Shown here: positions 35,025 to 44,414 of the stretch, in pieces
Position numbering within the stretch: position 1 is the first letter of the stretch
How the letters are laid out: every line of letters begins with the position of its first letter
NCBI GenBank assembly: GCA_964614095.1
Contig: CAZTJO010000007.1
Location: forward strand, 1 to 64,000
DNA from: CAZWKX01 sp964614095
GTDB lineage: Bacteria; Actinomycetota; Acidimicrobiia; Spongiisociales; UBA11373
Direction: 5' to 3'
DNA length: 64,000 nt
Notes under the pieces: model-generated
Told to the model about the DNA's origin: nothing
Database searches by the model: none
Seen by the model: the letters and a program-made list of their open reading frames with translations, nothing else
Program-made: the position numbers and the translations under genes

Positions 35025-35600
35025 ATGCCTCCGGAACTCATCGAGACCCTCGCCGACGGCACCCGCGTCCTGATCCGGCCCATCCGGCCCGAGGACAAGG
35101 AGAAACTCGCCGCCGGCCTGAAGCAGCTCTCTCCACGGAGCCGATACCTGCGGTTTATGCGCCCGGTGGCCGACCTGAGCGATCGTGAGCTGGCCTACCT
35201 CACCGAGGTCGACTACACCGACCACTTCGCCTGGGCAGCACAAGCGGTGGATCTTCCCGGGCAACCCGGTGTCGGGGTGGCTCGGTACGTGCGCGATCCT
35301 CTAGATCCGGAGGTGGCGGAGGCCGCCGTTGCCGTGATCGACGATTTTCAAGGACTTGGTCTGGGCACGATCCTGATGAGGCTCCTCACCGAGACCGCCC
35401 TCGACAACGGCATCGGCCGCTTTCGGGCCTACGTCCTCCCGGAGAATCGCAAGGTGCTGAAGTCGCTCCAGAAACGCGGCGCCGAGTTCCGCTCCGCCGA
35501 CGGCCTCGTCCGGGTCGATTTTCCCCTCGAGGAGTCACCACTGCGGGAGATCCTGCGCGGCAGCGCGGACGGTTCGCTGCCTGCCGAGCCCCACTCCTAG
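35025..35600 (+). CDS. GNAT-family N-acetyltransferase
   Basis: A 191-residue single-domain GNAT acetyltransferase. The N-terminal DGTRVLIRPIRPEDKEKLAAG closely parallels the N-terminal domain of the 25951-28683 fusion (IRPIKPEDADGL), so it belongs to the Pat-like GNAT group. The acetyl-CoA site is DFQGLGLGTILMRLL, and FRAYVLPENRKVLKSLQKRGAEF follows. The substrate is probably a protein lysine or small amine; unknown. The ATG lies eight bases after TAGTCT. Its stop overlaps the convergent ppx gene by four bases. Confidence 0.87.
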   Translation: MPPELIETLADGTRVLIRPIRPEDKEKLAAGLKQLSPRSRYLRFMRPVADLSDRELAYLTEVDYTDHFAWAAQAVDLPGQPGVGVARYVRDPLDPEVAEAAVAVIDDFQGLGLGTILMRLLTETALDNGIGRFRAYVLPENRKVLKSLQKRGAEFRSADGLVRVDFPLEESPLREILRGSADGSLPAEPHS

Positions 35601-36481
35601 AGCAGCCCCAGCACTATCCCATCGAGGATGTCGGCCTCCGACACGATGATCTCCTCGCCTCCCACTCGAAGCAGCGCCCGCTCGGCCACCACCGCGCCCG
35701 CCAGCAGCACCGGAGCCCGGGCTGGATCGAGCGAAGGAATGGCCGCGGTCTCCTCGACGCTGAACCCGGCCAGCCTCTTCACCAGAGCGGCCAGATCGCG
35801 GCGCGAGAGCACGGTGCCGTGCACAGCCTGCCTGCTGTAGGCGGCGAGATCGAGGACGATGGCGGCAAGGCTCGTGTAGGTTCCCCCGACCCCAACGATG
35901 GTGGCCGGCACGCCGGGAAGCAGAACCTGGTCGAACAGCCCGTCGACCAGGTTCGCGGCGGCGTGCACCGCTGCGGAAGTGGTGGGGCGCTGTGGCAGAG
36001 CGCGCTCGGTGAGCCGCACCGATCCGATGTCGATGCTGAGCCGGTACTCGGGAGCATCAACCCCAAACACGAACTCGGTACTGCCGCCGCCGGGGTCTAT
36101 GACCAGGCAAGGCACCTGCGCCTGCAGGCCGGCGATTACACCAGAAAAAGACAGCGCCGCTTCGTCTTCGCCCGTTATGACCTCAGGTCGAATCCCCAAG
36201 ACCTCCTCGGCCCGATCAAGAAACAACTCCCGATTGGCGGCGTCACGGACGGCCGAGGTGGCAACCGCTCTGGATCGATCCGCCGCCGCCACCGCAGACG
36301 CATAGCTGGCCAGCACTTCGAGGGTTGCGGCCATAGGGCCCTCCGCCAGCTTTCCACCGGCATCGACGCCCCGCCCCAAGCCGGTCACCACCACCTGCCG
36401 GGTGCCCTCCGGCGAACCCGCGGCACCGGTGACAAGCAGCCGCACCGAGTTGGTTCCGATGTCGACGGCGGCAACCGTCAT
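35597..36481 (-). CDS. ppx: Ppx/GppA phosphatase family (exopolyphosphatase)
   Basis: A 294-residue member of the ASKHA-fold Ppx/GppA family, hydrolysing polyphosphate or pppGpp. Visible motifs are the start AAVDIGTNSVRLLV (phosphate 1), RAVATSAVRDAANRELF, the catalytic-base region ITGEDEAALSF, and the phosphate-2 loop VIDPGGGSTEFVF. It is the short one-module form usual in Actinobacteria. Last gene of the eno-ftsB-DUF501-ppx unit, with a four-base overlap with DUF501. Confidence 0.9.
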   Translation of the reverse strand: MTVAAVDIGTNSVRLLVTGAAGSPEGTRQVVVTGLGRGVDAGGKLAEGPMAATLEVLASYASAVAAADRSRAVATSAVRDAANRELFLDRAEEVLGIRPEVITGEDEAALSFSGVIAGLQAQVPCLVIDPGGGSTEFVFGVDAPEYRLSIDIGSVRLTERALPQRPTTSAAVHAAANLVDGLFDQVLLPGVPATIVGVGGTYTSLAAIVLDLAAYSRQAVHGTVLSRRDLAALVKRLAGFSVEETAAIPSLDPARAPVLLAGAVVAERALLRVGGEEIIVSEADILDGIVLGLL

Positions 36482-36999
36482 TTCGGCTCTCGCCAGCGCG
36501 CATTGGTCACCACCCTGCCCTCCACCGGCACCACGCAGGGCTCCTCACAATCGAACGGCTCCACCCACCCCGCCACCGCCTCACCCACGGGATTGTCGTT
36601 CCCCGCGGCGTGATCGGCGTAGTGGGCGTGCAGGCATTTCACCCCGCGTGCGGTCCCGCCGACGCCGCCCTGGGGCCGATGCTTCGTTTCAACAGGAACG
36701 GCGGCGTCTCTCTCGGCGGCGTAGCGCCGGTGTGCAGCATCGAGCCGCTCTCCAAAGACGGCCACGTTCTGGGCCCGCCGCTCCATGGCCTGGACGCCCC
36801 CAGCGGACTCAATACGGCCGATCCGACGGATTGCCAGCGGGCAGCACAACCAGTAGCGGGTGGGAAACGGCGTGCCGTCTTCCAGCAGCGGCGGCACCCG
36901 TGTCACCACGGGCAGGCCGAGATGGCAGCGGGTCACGATATCGACCTCGGACCGCAACGGTCGCCCCAATTGGGCTGCTACCGCGTTGGCGTCATCCAT
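36478..36999 (-). CDS. DUF501 family protein
   Basis: A 173-residue DUF501 protein, found mainly in Actinobacteria between ftsB and ppx. Conserved parts are VTRCHLGLPVVTRVPPLLEDGTPFPTRYWLCCP, VQAMER, and HAHYADHAAGNDNPVG with invariant Cys and His residues that could bind metal. Function unknown. ATG at 36999 overlaps the ftsB stop by eight bases. Confidence 0.88.
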   Translation of the reverse strand: MDDANAVAAQLGRPLRSEVDIVTRCHLGLPVVTRVPPLLEDGTPFPTRYWLCCPLAIRRIGRIESAGGVQAMERRAQNVAVFGERLDAAHRRYAAERDAAVPVETKHRPQGGVGGTARGVKCLHAHYADHAAGNDNPVGEAVAGWVEPFDCEEPCVVPVEGRVVTNARWREPK

Positions 37000-37396
37000 C
37001 CCCGACAAGGTCGCGCCCGGTGAGGAAATCCCACAAGTCTCTCCACCAGGGTTGGCCCTCCTCGACCTCAAACACCGGCTCGGGCTTGGGTTCAACGACC
37101 TCGGCGTCCGGAGGCGTCACCACCACGTAGCCGATCTCGCCGGGACGTACCAAGCCGAGCTGCTCGCGGGCGATGCGCTCCACCTCTTCGGGGGTGTACA
37201 GGGCGGCGATCTCCACCTCGAGGCGGCGGTTCTCATCTTCGAGCGCGGCGAGCTTCTCCTGAGCCAGGTCAACGGCGCGCCGCTGGGCGATGATTTGGCG
37301 GAACGGGAAGATGCCGGCGGCGGTGACTACCAGAGCCACCAGAACCACCAGGGCCAGAAGCCCCGACAGCCGCATCCCGTCCCGCCGCGTGCTCAT
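36992..37396 (-). CDS. ftsB: FtsB/DivIC-family septum formation protein
   Basis: A 134-residue bitopic membrane protein. It has a basic N-terminus, one transmembrane helix (about residues 10-30), a coiled coil (LAQEKLAALEDENRRLEVEIAAL), and the extracytoplasmic DivIC/FtsB motif PEEVERIAREQLGLVRPGEIGYVV. It would bridge FtsQ/FtsL in the divisome. The acidic C-terminal tail with PWWRDLWDFL is an extra of about 30 residues. The start overlaps the eno stop by four bases (ATGA). Confidence 0.9.
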   Translation of the reverse strand: MSTRRDGMRLSGLLALVVLVALVVTAAGIFPFRQIIAQRRAVDLAQEKLAALEDENRRLEVEIAALYTPEEVERIAREQLGLVRPGEIGYVVVTPPDAEVVEPKPEPVFEVEEGQPWWRDLWDFLTGRDLVGDG

Positions 37397-38670
37397 CGCG
37401 GCTCGCCTCCATAGGGCTGCCAGCCGGCGTACCGCGCCTGGTCGCCGAGGCGCTCCTCGATGCGGAGCAGCTGGTTGTACTTGGCCGTACGCTCGCTCCG
37501 TGCCGGCGCCCCGGTCTTGATCTGACCGGCGTTTGTGGCCACTACCAGATGGCTGATAAACGTGTCCTCGGTCTCTCCGGATCGGTGGCTCACCACTCGG
37601 CCGTAGCCGGAGGCTTCGGCCAGCTCCATCGTGTGCAGCGTTTCGGACAAACTCCCGATCTGGTTCACCTTGATGAGGATGGCATTGGCCACACCCTCTT
37701 CGATGCCCCGGCGCAGCAAGTCCTCGTTGGTGACGAAGGTGTCGTCGCCGACCAGCTGCAGGCGGTCCTTGAGCCTCTCGGTGAGCAGCGCCCAGCCGTC
37801 CCAGTCGTCCTCGGCGAGCCCATCTTCGATGGAGACAAGGGGAAACTCCTCGGCGAGGCCGGCCAGGTATTCCACCATCTCGGCGGCCTTCAGCGACCGG
37901 CCCTCAAGCTGATACTTGCCCTTCTTGTAGATCTCCGTCGCCGCTACGTCGAGGGCAAAAGCTACCTGCCGGCCCGGTTCGTAGCCGGCGGCGGCCACGG
38001 CCTCGACCAGTACCTCGAGAGCGTCCCGGTTCTCGGCCAGGTTGGGCGCAAAACCGCCCTCATCGCCGACGTTGGTGGACAGCCCGCGGTCGGAAAGCAC
38101 CTTCTTCAACGTCTGATACACCTCGGCCCCGGCCCGGAGTGCCTCACGGAATGTGGGCAGCCCTGCCGGCACCAGCATGAACTCCTGGATATCGACCGAA
38201 TTGGCGGCGTGAACGCCGCCGTTGAGCACATTCAGCATCGGCACCGGGAGCACCCGGGCCGAAGGCCCGCCAAGGTAGCGGAACAGGGGAATCCCCAAGG
38301 CTCCGGCGGCTGCCCGCGCCGTGGCCAGAGACACGGCGAGTATGGCATTGGCGCCCAGCTCCGCCTTGTTGGGGGTGGCATCCAGATCGAGCATGACCTG
38401 GTCGATGGCCTCCTGGTCGGTGGCATCCATGCCGGCCACCGCCGGAGCAATACGCTCGTTCACATGGCCGACGGCCCGCTCGACACCCTTTCCGCCGTAG
38501 CGGCTTCCGCCGTCCCGAAGCTCGATCGCTTCAAGCGCCCCTGTCGACGCCCCAGATGGAACCGCCGCCCGTCCGAATGCTCCTCCAGCAAGGAACACTT
38601 CGGCTTCGATGGTCGGATTCCCCCGAGAGTCGAGGACCTCGCGGGCCCGTACTTCAGCAATCTCGAACAC
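37393..38670 (-). CDS. eno: Enolase
   Basis: Enolase (2-phosphoglycerate to PEP), 425 residues, the standard length. Landmarks: the N-terminus ARVLDSRGNPTIE type (here REVLDSRGNP), PSGASTG, the catalytic Glu region EDGLAEDDWDGW, LVGDDTFVTN, the catalytic Lys in NAILIKVNQIG, and SHRSGETEDTFI. GTG at 38670 is supported by AAGGAGG four bases upstream. It heads the eno-ftsB-DUF501-ppx operon, 30 bases after mazG. Confidence 0.97.
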   Translation of the reverse strand: MFEIAEVRAREVLDSRGNPTIEAEVFLAGGAFGRAAVPSGASTGALEAIELRDGGSRYGGKGVERAVGHVNERIAPAVAGMDATDQEAIDQVMLDLDATPNKAELGANAILAVSLATARAAAGALGIPLFRYLGGPSARVLPVPMLNVLNGGVHAANSVDIQEFMLVPAGLPTFREALRAGAEVYQTLKKVLSDRGLSTNVGDEGGFAPNLAENRDALEVLVEAVAAAGYEPGRQVAFALDVAATEIYKKGKYQLEGRSLKAAEMVEYLAGLAEEFPLVSIEDGLAEDDWDGWALLTERLKDRLQLVGDDTFVTNEDLLRRGIEEGVANAILIKVNQIGSLSETLHTMELAEASGYGRVVSHRSGETEDTFISHLVVATNAGQIKTGAPARSERTAKYNQLLRIEERLGDQARYAGWQPYGGEPR

Positions 38671-38700
38671 GGGCCCTCCTTGGATCGCACAAGTTAACAC

Positions 38701-40155
38701 TCATTCGCCCGAGCCACGAGCATCTGGCTCGGCAGCCTTGGCCGCCTCCCATCTCTCGTCCATCTCCTCGAGGCTGAGCCCGGCAAGCGTACCCTCATCC
38801 TCAATCACCCGAAACCGCCGCTCAAAACGGCCGCAGGCGCGGCGCAGCGCCTGCTCGGGATCGGCCCCCAGATGCCGGGCCAGATTGACCACCGAGAACA
38901 GCAGATCCCCCAACTCGGCGGCCTGGGCCCCGGTGTTGCCGGCCGCCTGCAGCAGCTCGCCCAGCTCTTCGTGCACCTTGGCGACAACACCGTCGAGATC
39001 GCGCCAGTCGAAGCCGACACGGGCGGCCCGGCGCTGCAAGGCGTCGGCGCGAGCCAGGGCGGGCAGCGCCTCGGGCACCCCGTCCATAAGCGACTCACGC
39101 CGCTTCTCTTCGCCCTTGAGGATCTCCCAATTGGAGAGGACCTCTTCCACGCCATCCACCTCGACGTCCCCGAAGACGTGGGGATGCCGGAACACCAGCT
39201 TGCGCCGCAGCGACTCGGCAACGGCCTCGGCATCAAAGGCACCGGTCTCTGCGGCCAGATTGGCGTGAAAAACGATCTGAAGCAGCAGATCGCCCAGCTC
39301 CTCCTCGACATCGGCATAGGCGGCGTGGTCGGGCTCGCCGCCGGGAGCCTCCGGCGGGAGCGACTCGAGGGCGGCCAGCGCCTCATAGGCCTCCTCGATG
39401 AGGTGGCCGGCCAGGCTGTGATGGGTCTGCCGGCGATCCCAGGGGCACTCCCGGCGCAACCGGCCCATGGTCTCGAGCAGTCCGGGCCACCCGGGCGTCT
39501 CCGCCGGGTCGATCACCAGCGACGCCCTCAGGCCCGCATGGCGCTCCCCCAGCGCCTCGAGAGTGACGCGCTCTTCAAGGTCTGCTCCGCCCAGATCACT
39601 CAGCCACAACACCTCTGTGTCCGGCGGAAGCAGCCGTAGCAGGATGTCGCGCGCCTCATAGAGCACTAGCGGGGTGTCGATCTGGGCGATCACGGTGGGA
39701 AGGTGAAGCAGCAGAGGAAACGGCAGTTCGCGGGCATCGAGCACCTGCAGGCCCCGGTGCAGAGGATCGATGCCGGTGCGCTCGAGTACAAGATCGAGGA
39801 ATGAAGTCCCGGGCAGAACCTCCACGGCAACGCCGGAAGAGACGGCGGCGCGGCGGATCAGGGGAACCGAACGTTCGCCAACCAAAGGGCTGCCGGGAAC
39901 CGCGTATACCACCGGACCGGACCCCGCTAGAGACACCACCCGCTCGGCGATGGCGGAGTAGACCTGATCGAAGTCCCCGGCAGCGTCGTAGATATCGTCA
40001 CAGGAAACAATCGATCGCAGCTCGGCCAGCTCGGCAGCGGCCGGATGCTGCAGCGTGCGCACCACGACGGTCGCCTCCGGGTCAAGCAGCCGCTCCCGTG
40101 CCGCGGCACCGGTGGCGTCGAAACCGGCCGGACCCAGGCCGGCGATGAGGATCAT
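38701..40155 (-). CDS. mazG: Tetrapyrrole methylase-MazG fusion, NTP pyrophosphohydrolase
   Basis: A 484-residue two-module protein. The N-terminal part (1-210) is a SAM-dependent tetrapyrrole (corrin/porphyrin) methylase-like domain with IAGLGPAGFDATG and VVYAVPGSPLVGERSV. The C-terminal part carries two MazG repeats with metal-binding helices HSLAGHLIEEAYEALAAL and EEELGDLLLQIVFHA, then VHEELGELLQA and AELGDLLFSVVNLAR. This is the YabN-type architecture known from Bacillus; the MazG part hydrolyses non-canonical NTPs. The role of the methylase part is unknown. ATG at 40155 overlaps the parvulin gene stop by four bases. Confidence 0.9.
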   Translation of the reverse strand: MILIAGLGPAGFDATGAAARERLLDPEATVVVRTLQHPAAAELAELRSIVSCDDIYDAAGDFDQVYSAIAERVVSLAGSGPVVYAVPGSPLVGERSVPLIRRAAVSSGVAVEVLPGTSFLDLVLERTGIDPLHRGLQVLDARELPFPLLLHLPTVIAQIDTPLVLYEARDILLRLLPPDTEVLWLSDLGGADLEERVTLEALGERHAGLRASLVIDPAETPGWPGLLETMGRLRRECPWDRRQTHHSLAGHLIEEAYEALAALESLPPEAPGGEPDHAAYADVEEELGDLLLQIVFHANLAAETGAFDAEAVAESLRRKLVFRHPHVFGDVEVDGVEEVLSNWEILKGEEKRRESLMDGVPEALPALARADALQRRAARVGFDWRDLDGVVAKVHEELGELLQAAGNTGAQAAELGDLLFSVVNLARHLGADPEQALRRACGRFERRFRVIEDEGTLAGLSLEEMDERWEAAKAAEPDARGSGE

Positions 40156-41063
40156 GCCGTGCCGACGACGACCCCGGACTCGGTCCACGTGCCGAACCGC
40201 TCCGCCACCTCGACGTCGGCGTTCTGCAGGACGACCCCCATCCACGAAGTGAACAGAGCATTGGAAAAGGCCGGATCCACAGATGCAACCGGATCCTCGA
40301 GGTACTCCTCTTCGGTTGCCGCGGAACGCTCGTAGACCACAAGCACGTGGAATCCGTAGCTCGTCTCCACCGGTCCGTAGATCTCGTCGATCTCGGCGCT
40401 CAGCGTCGCCTCGGCGAACTCTGCCTCGTACCCGGAGGCGAACCCGCAGCCGAGATCGCCTCCAACAGCAGCGGCCTGGATGTCGAGCGAGACCTCGTCG
40501 CTGACGACGGCGAAGTCCTCGCCGTCCTCAAGACGGTCGACCACGTCCTGTGCCTCCTCCTCGGTCTCCACCAGGATGTGGCGGGCGCACACATTGGTCA
40601 CCTGACTCGGATCCTCGAAGGCCGCGGCCAGGATTTCGGGCTCCAGGAGCATGGCTTCGATGGCTTCAGGAACCAGGGCATCCATGGCATCGAACTCGGC
40701 GAGCAGATGAAGGAACCCGTCGCCCACGCCCGGGTAGCCGGCGTACTCCTCCACGGTTATCTGCGAGAAGGCCAACTCGGCGGTGAGCGACTGGTACTTC
40801 TCATCAACAGCGAGATCTGTGACCACCAGGCCAAAGTCGTCCTCGAGCGCAACGGTGAACATCTCATTGATGGCCAGCAGACTCAGCACACCACGGAGGT
40901 TGTCGTCGATCTCCACACTGCCCGCTTCGTACATAGCTTTGACATCGGACAGGAAGAAGACGGTGTCACCGACCCGAAGTACCTCCTCATCAGCCTTCGA
41001 GCAGGCCGACAGCAACAGTGCAACCCCCAGCACGGCGACAGACAATCTACGCAAACAGATCAC
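40152..41063 (-). CDS. Parvulin-type peptidyl-prolyl isomerase lipoprotein
   Basis: A 303-residue predicted lipoprotein with signal peptide RRLSVAVLGVALLLSAC and lipobox LSAC (Cys near residue 21). A SurA/PrsA-like N-terminal helical region follows, then a parvulin domain (about residues 165-255) with ARHILVETEEEAQDVVDRLEDGEDFAVV, GDLGCGF and SYGFHVLVV. It would help fold exported proteins on the outer face of the membrane. It sits between mfd and mazG in the position of the Mycobacterium lpqU-mazG neighbourhood, with four-base overlaps on both sides. Confidence 0.85.
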   Translation of the reverse strand: MICLRRLSVAVLGVALLLSACSKADEEVLRVGDTVFFLSDVKAMYEAGSVEIDDNLRGVLSLLAINEMFTVALEDDFGLVVTDLAVDEKYQSLTAELAFSQITVEEYAGYPGVGDGFLHLLAEFDAMDALVPEAIEAMLLEPEILAAAFEDPSQVTNVCARHILVETEEEAQDVVDRLEDGEDFAVVSDEVSLDIQAAAVGGDLGCGFASGYEAEFAEATLSAEIDEIYGPVETSYGFHVLVVYERSAATEEEYLEDPVASVDPAFSNALFTSWMGVVLQNADVEVAERFGTWTESGVVVGTA

Positions 41064-44000
41064 CCTTCAGAATCGTGTGGCCACATTCTACGGAGGAACT
41101 CCGCCAGCACGGTCGCCGGCGACTCCCCAGGGGCCGGAAGGAACAATGCCTTGCCGGATACCACGGCTCGCGGAGCCAGCCGCTGCAGGCGCACTTCCTG
41201 CGAAGCGCTTAATTCGATCGGCGCCAGCTTCACCTCATCTCGCATGCGCACCACCTCGGACAGCCCGACGCGCAGCGCCTCAACACGCAGCCGAGCAATA
41301 TCCAGGAGAGCTTCGGCGTTAGCCGGCAGAGGGCCATAACGATCGACCCACTCGGCGGCGACATCGTCCACTTCGGTCTGGGCCGAGGCGGCTGCCAGCC
41401 GTCGGTAGGCCTCGAGCCGCGCCGCCTGGTCGATCACGTAGTCATCGGGCAGATGGGCGGTCACCGGCAGCTCGATACGGACTTCCGGCTGTGGCGCCTC
41501 TGAGACTGCGCCCGACTCGATCTCGCGCACCGCCTCGGCTACCAGCTCGATGTAGAGGTCAAAACCGACGGCATTCAGATGCCCCGACTGCACGTTGCCG
41601 AGCACACTGCCCGCACCGCGGATCTCCAAGTCTCTCATGGCCAGTTGAAAACCCGATCCCAGGTCGCCGAACTCCCCCACCGCCTCGAGGCGCCGATAGG
41701 CATCCTCGGGCAGGACGTGGTCGGCCGGGTGGAACAGGTAGGCATAGGCACGCTGGCTGGAGCGGCCCACCCGGCCCCGCAGCTGGTAGAGCTGGGCTAG
41801 ACCAAGCAAATCGGCACGCTCCACGATCAGCGTGTTCACCTGGGGAAGATCGAGGCCCGACTCGATGATCGTCGTGGCCACCAGCACGTCGTGATCGCCG
41901 TTCCAGAAATCGAGCATGACCTGCTCCAGTTCACCCTCATTCATGCGCCCGTGGGCAACGGCGCAGCGGGCCTCGGGCACCAGCTCGCGTATCCGGGCCA
42001 CGGCACGATCGATGGATTGGATTCGGTTGTGCACATAGAAGACCTGGCCTTCACGCAGCATCTCGCGCCGGATGGCGGCCGACACCGCCTGCTCGTCGTA
42101 CGGACCCACAAAGGTGAGAATGGGATGGCGGTCTTCGGGCGGTGTGGAGATGCGGCTCACGCTGCGGATCCCGGTGAGCGCCATCTCCAAGGTGCGCGGG
42201 ATGGGCGTGGCGGTCAGGGTGAGCACGTCGACCGACGTCCGCAGCGCCTTGATTCGATCCTTGGCCGACACCCCGAACCGCTGTTCTTCATCGACGACCA
42301 GCAAGCCCAGATCACGGAACTCGATGTCTTCGCTCAGCAAACGGTGGGTGCCGATCACAACATCAACCGTGCCGTTGCCAAGGCCGGCCACAACGCCGCG
42401 CTGCTGTCTCGTGGTGAGGAAACGGCTCAGCATCTCCACCCGCACCGGGTAGGGGGCAAACCGTTCCGAAAACGTCTGCTGGTGCTGCTGGGCCAGCAAC
42501 GTGGTGGGAACCAGCACCGCGACTTGTTTGCCCGACTGCACCGCCTTGAACGCAGCCCGCACCGCCACCTCGGTCTTGCCGAAGCCGACGTCGCCAAAAA
42601 TGAGCCGGTCCATGGCCTGGTCCGATTCCATGTCCCGCTTCGTGTCGCCAATGGCGGTCATCTGGTCGGGCGTCTCCTCATAGGGGAAGAGGCCCTCCAT
42701 CTCGTGCTGCCAGGGGGTGTCGGGCTCAGAAGCGTGGCCGGCGACACTGGCCCGCTCCCGATGCAGCGAGACAACCTCCTCGGCGACGGCGGCGACGGCC
42801 CGGCGCACCCGCCCCCGGATCCGCTCCCAGTCGGCACCGCCCATCCGCGACAGGCGGGGAGCTTCGCCACCGGCGTACCGGCGCACCGCGGCGAGCTGGT
42901 CGGTAGGCACGTAGAGCCGATCGTCTCCGGCATAAGCAACCAGCAGGTAGTCGCGCTCGATGCCGGCGAGGGCACTGGTGACGAGACCCTCAAACCGGCC
43001 GATGCCGTGGCGGTGATGCACCACATAGTCACCCGCGGAGAGGTCCGAATAGCTGGCCGCGGCTGCGGCGGCAGCCTGGGGCCGGGCGCGGCGGTGGGCG
43101 CGGCGGCGGCCGGCGATCTCCTCCTCACCGAGCACGGCGACGCCCAGATCGGGGGCGACAAAGCCTCGATGCACTCCCAGTGACAACACGATCGATTCAC
43201 CGTTTTCGACCCGGTCGGCGCGAGGCAGGGCAATGCCCGCTTCTCCAAGAACTCGCGAAACGCGCTCTGCGGCGGCAGAGCCGTCCATTGCCACCACCAC
43301 CTGGATATGCCGTTCCAGCAGACGCCTGATTCCGGCGGCCACCGACTCGGCATCTCCCGGTGTGGCATCGAGACCGGTGATGGCCAGGGCCTCGTCTTCG
43401 AGCCCAGCCGCCACCGGAGGCGCCTCCAGCAGGCGCTCTCCCGGGTCAAGCGAGAGGTAGAGAGCCGGATGCTCGGCCGCCTCCTTGCCCCAGGTCGGAG
43501 CCAGCGCAGTGGCCAGCTCGGTCTCCTCGTCGACCAAATCACGGGATCTGCCGGCGCATCGGGACGGATCAAACAGCACCACAAGGATCCCCCCAGCCGC
43601 CTCGTCCAATGCCGTGCGCTCCGCGGCCAGCCAGGGCAGCCATGACTCCATGCCGGGAAAAGCGATGCCATCGGCAAGACGATCCCAGGTCGCCGCCGCC
43701 CAGGGCTCGTGCGCGGCGAGGGCCGCAGCGGCAGCCTGTATCTCGTCGTCGGGGCGGAACTCCCGTGCCGGGTAGGCCACCAGCTCACCAACGGCTTCGC
43801 TGGAACGCTGAGTGGCCACCGAGAAGGTGCGAATCTCTTCGATCTGGTCACCCCAGAAGTCGACCCTGGCCGGTTCCCGGCCCTGGGCGGGGTATACATC
43901 AACAAGCCCGCCTCGCACCGCCATCTCGCCACGGACCTCAACTCGGTCGGTGCGGTGGTACCCGGCAGCGGCAAGGAGATCGATTAGAGCCTCCAACTCG

Positions 44001-44392
44001 ATCCCTTGACCGGCCCGGACGGCGATGGGCTCCACCGCCGACGGGCTCACCCGTTGGGTGACGGCACGCACGGAGGCCACGACGATGCCGGGCTCTCCCA
44101 AAGCCAGGGCATGCCGGGCCTCGGCGCGGTGCGCCATGGTCGCCACATTCGGCGACACGTGCTCAAAGGGGAGCGTCTCCCAGGCGGGAAGATGGCGGTA
44201 TTCGACAAATAGGCTCAGGTCGGCGGCAAGTTCTTCGGCTTCCCGCTCGCCCGGCACCACGGCCAACACCGGCCCTTCGAGCCCGGCAAGGAAGAAGGCG
44301 CGCAATCCCGCCGGCACCACAAGGCGGCCGGGAATACGCGGAGGCGGGCGATCACGCCACCGTTCGACTAGGGGCGCCAAAGGAGCCGGCAT
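41060..44392 (-). CDS. mfd: Transcription-repair coupling factor Mfd
   Basis: Mfd displaces stalled RNA polymerase and recruits UvrA. The 1110-residue protein has a UvrB-like N-terminal region (1-330), the CarD-like RNA-polymerase-interaction domain beginning YVVHHRHGIGRFEGL (near residue 455), a RecG-like translocase with Walker A GDVGFGKTEVA, DEEQRFGV (Walker B), LTLTATPIPRTL and QLRGRVGRSSQRAYAYL, and the C-terminal TRCF domain. ATG at 44392 is chosen because similarity starts there. It overlaps the parvulin gene by four bases. Confidence 0.95.
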   Translation of the reverse strand: MPAPLAPLVERWRDRPPPRIPGRLVVPAGLRAFFLAGLEGPVLAVVPGEREAEELAADLSLFVEYRHLPAWETLPFEHVSPNVATMAHRAEARHALALGEPGIVVASVRAVTQRVSPSAVEPIAVRAGQGIELEALIDLLAAAGYHRTDRVEVRGEMAVRGGLVDVYPAQGREPARVDFWGDQIEEIRTFSVATQRSSEAVGELVAYPAREFRPDDEIQAAAAALAAHEPWAAATWDRLADGIAFPGMESWLPWLAAERTALDEAAGGILVVLFDPSRCAGRSRDLVDEETELATALAPTWGKEAAEHPALYLSLDPGERLLEAPPVAAGLEDEALAITGLDATPGDAESVAAGIRRLLERHIQVVVAMDGSAAAERVSRVLGEAGIALPRADRVENGESIVLSLGVHRGFVAPDLGVAVLGEEEIAGRRRAHRRARPQAAAAAAASYSDLSAGDYVVHHRHGIGRFEGLVTSALAGIERDYLLVAYAGDDRLYVPTDQLAAVRRYAGGEAPRLSRMGGADWERIRGRVRRAVAAVAEEVVSLHRERASVAGHASEPDTPWQHEMEGLFPYEETPDQMTAIGDTKRDMESDQAMDRLIFGDVGFGKTEVAVRAAFKAVQSGKQVAVLVPTTLLAQQHQQTFSERFAPYPVRVEMLSRFLTTRQQRGVVAGLGNGTVDVVIGTHRLLSEDIEFRDLGLLVVDEEQRFGVSAKDRIKALRTSVDVLTLTATPIPRTLEMALTGIRSVSRISTPPEDRHPILTFVGPYDEQAVSAAIRREMLREGQVFYVHNRIQSIDRAVARIRELVPEARCAVAHGRMNEGELEQVMLDFWNGDHDVLVATTIIESGLDLPQVNTLIVERADLLGLAQLYQLRGRVGRSSQRAYAYLFHPADHVLPEDAYRRLEAVGEFGDLGSGFQLAMRDLEIRGAGSVLGNVQSGHLNAVGFDLYIELVAEAVREIESGAVSEAPQPEVRIELPVTAHLPDDYVIDQAARLEAYRRLAAASAQTEVDDVAAEWVDRYGPLPANAEALLDIARLRVEALRVGLSEVVRMRDEVKLAPIELSASQEVRLQRLAPRAVVSGKALFLPAPGESPATVLAEFLRRMWPHDSEG

Positions 44393-44414
44393 GCAGATCG
44401 GGATCGTACCGCCC

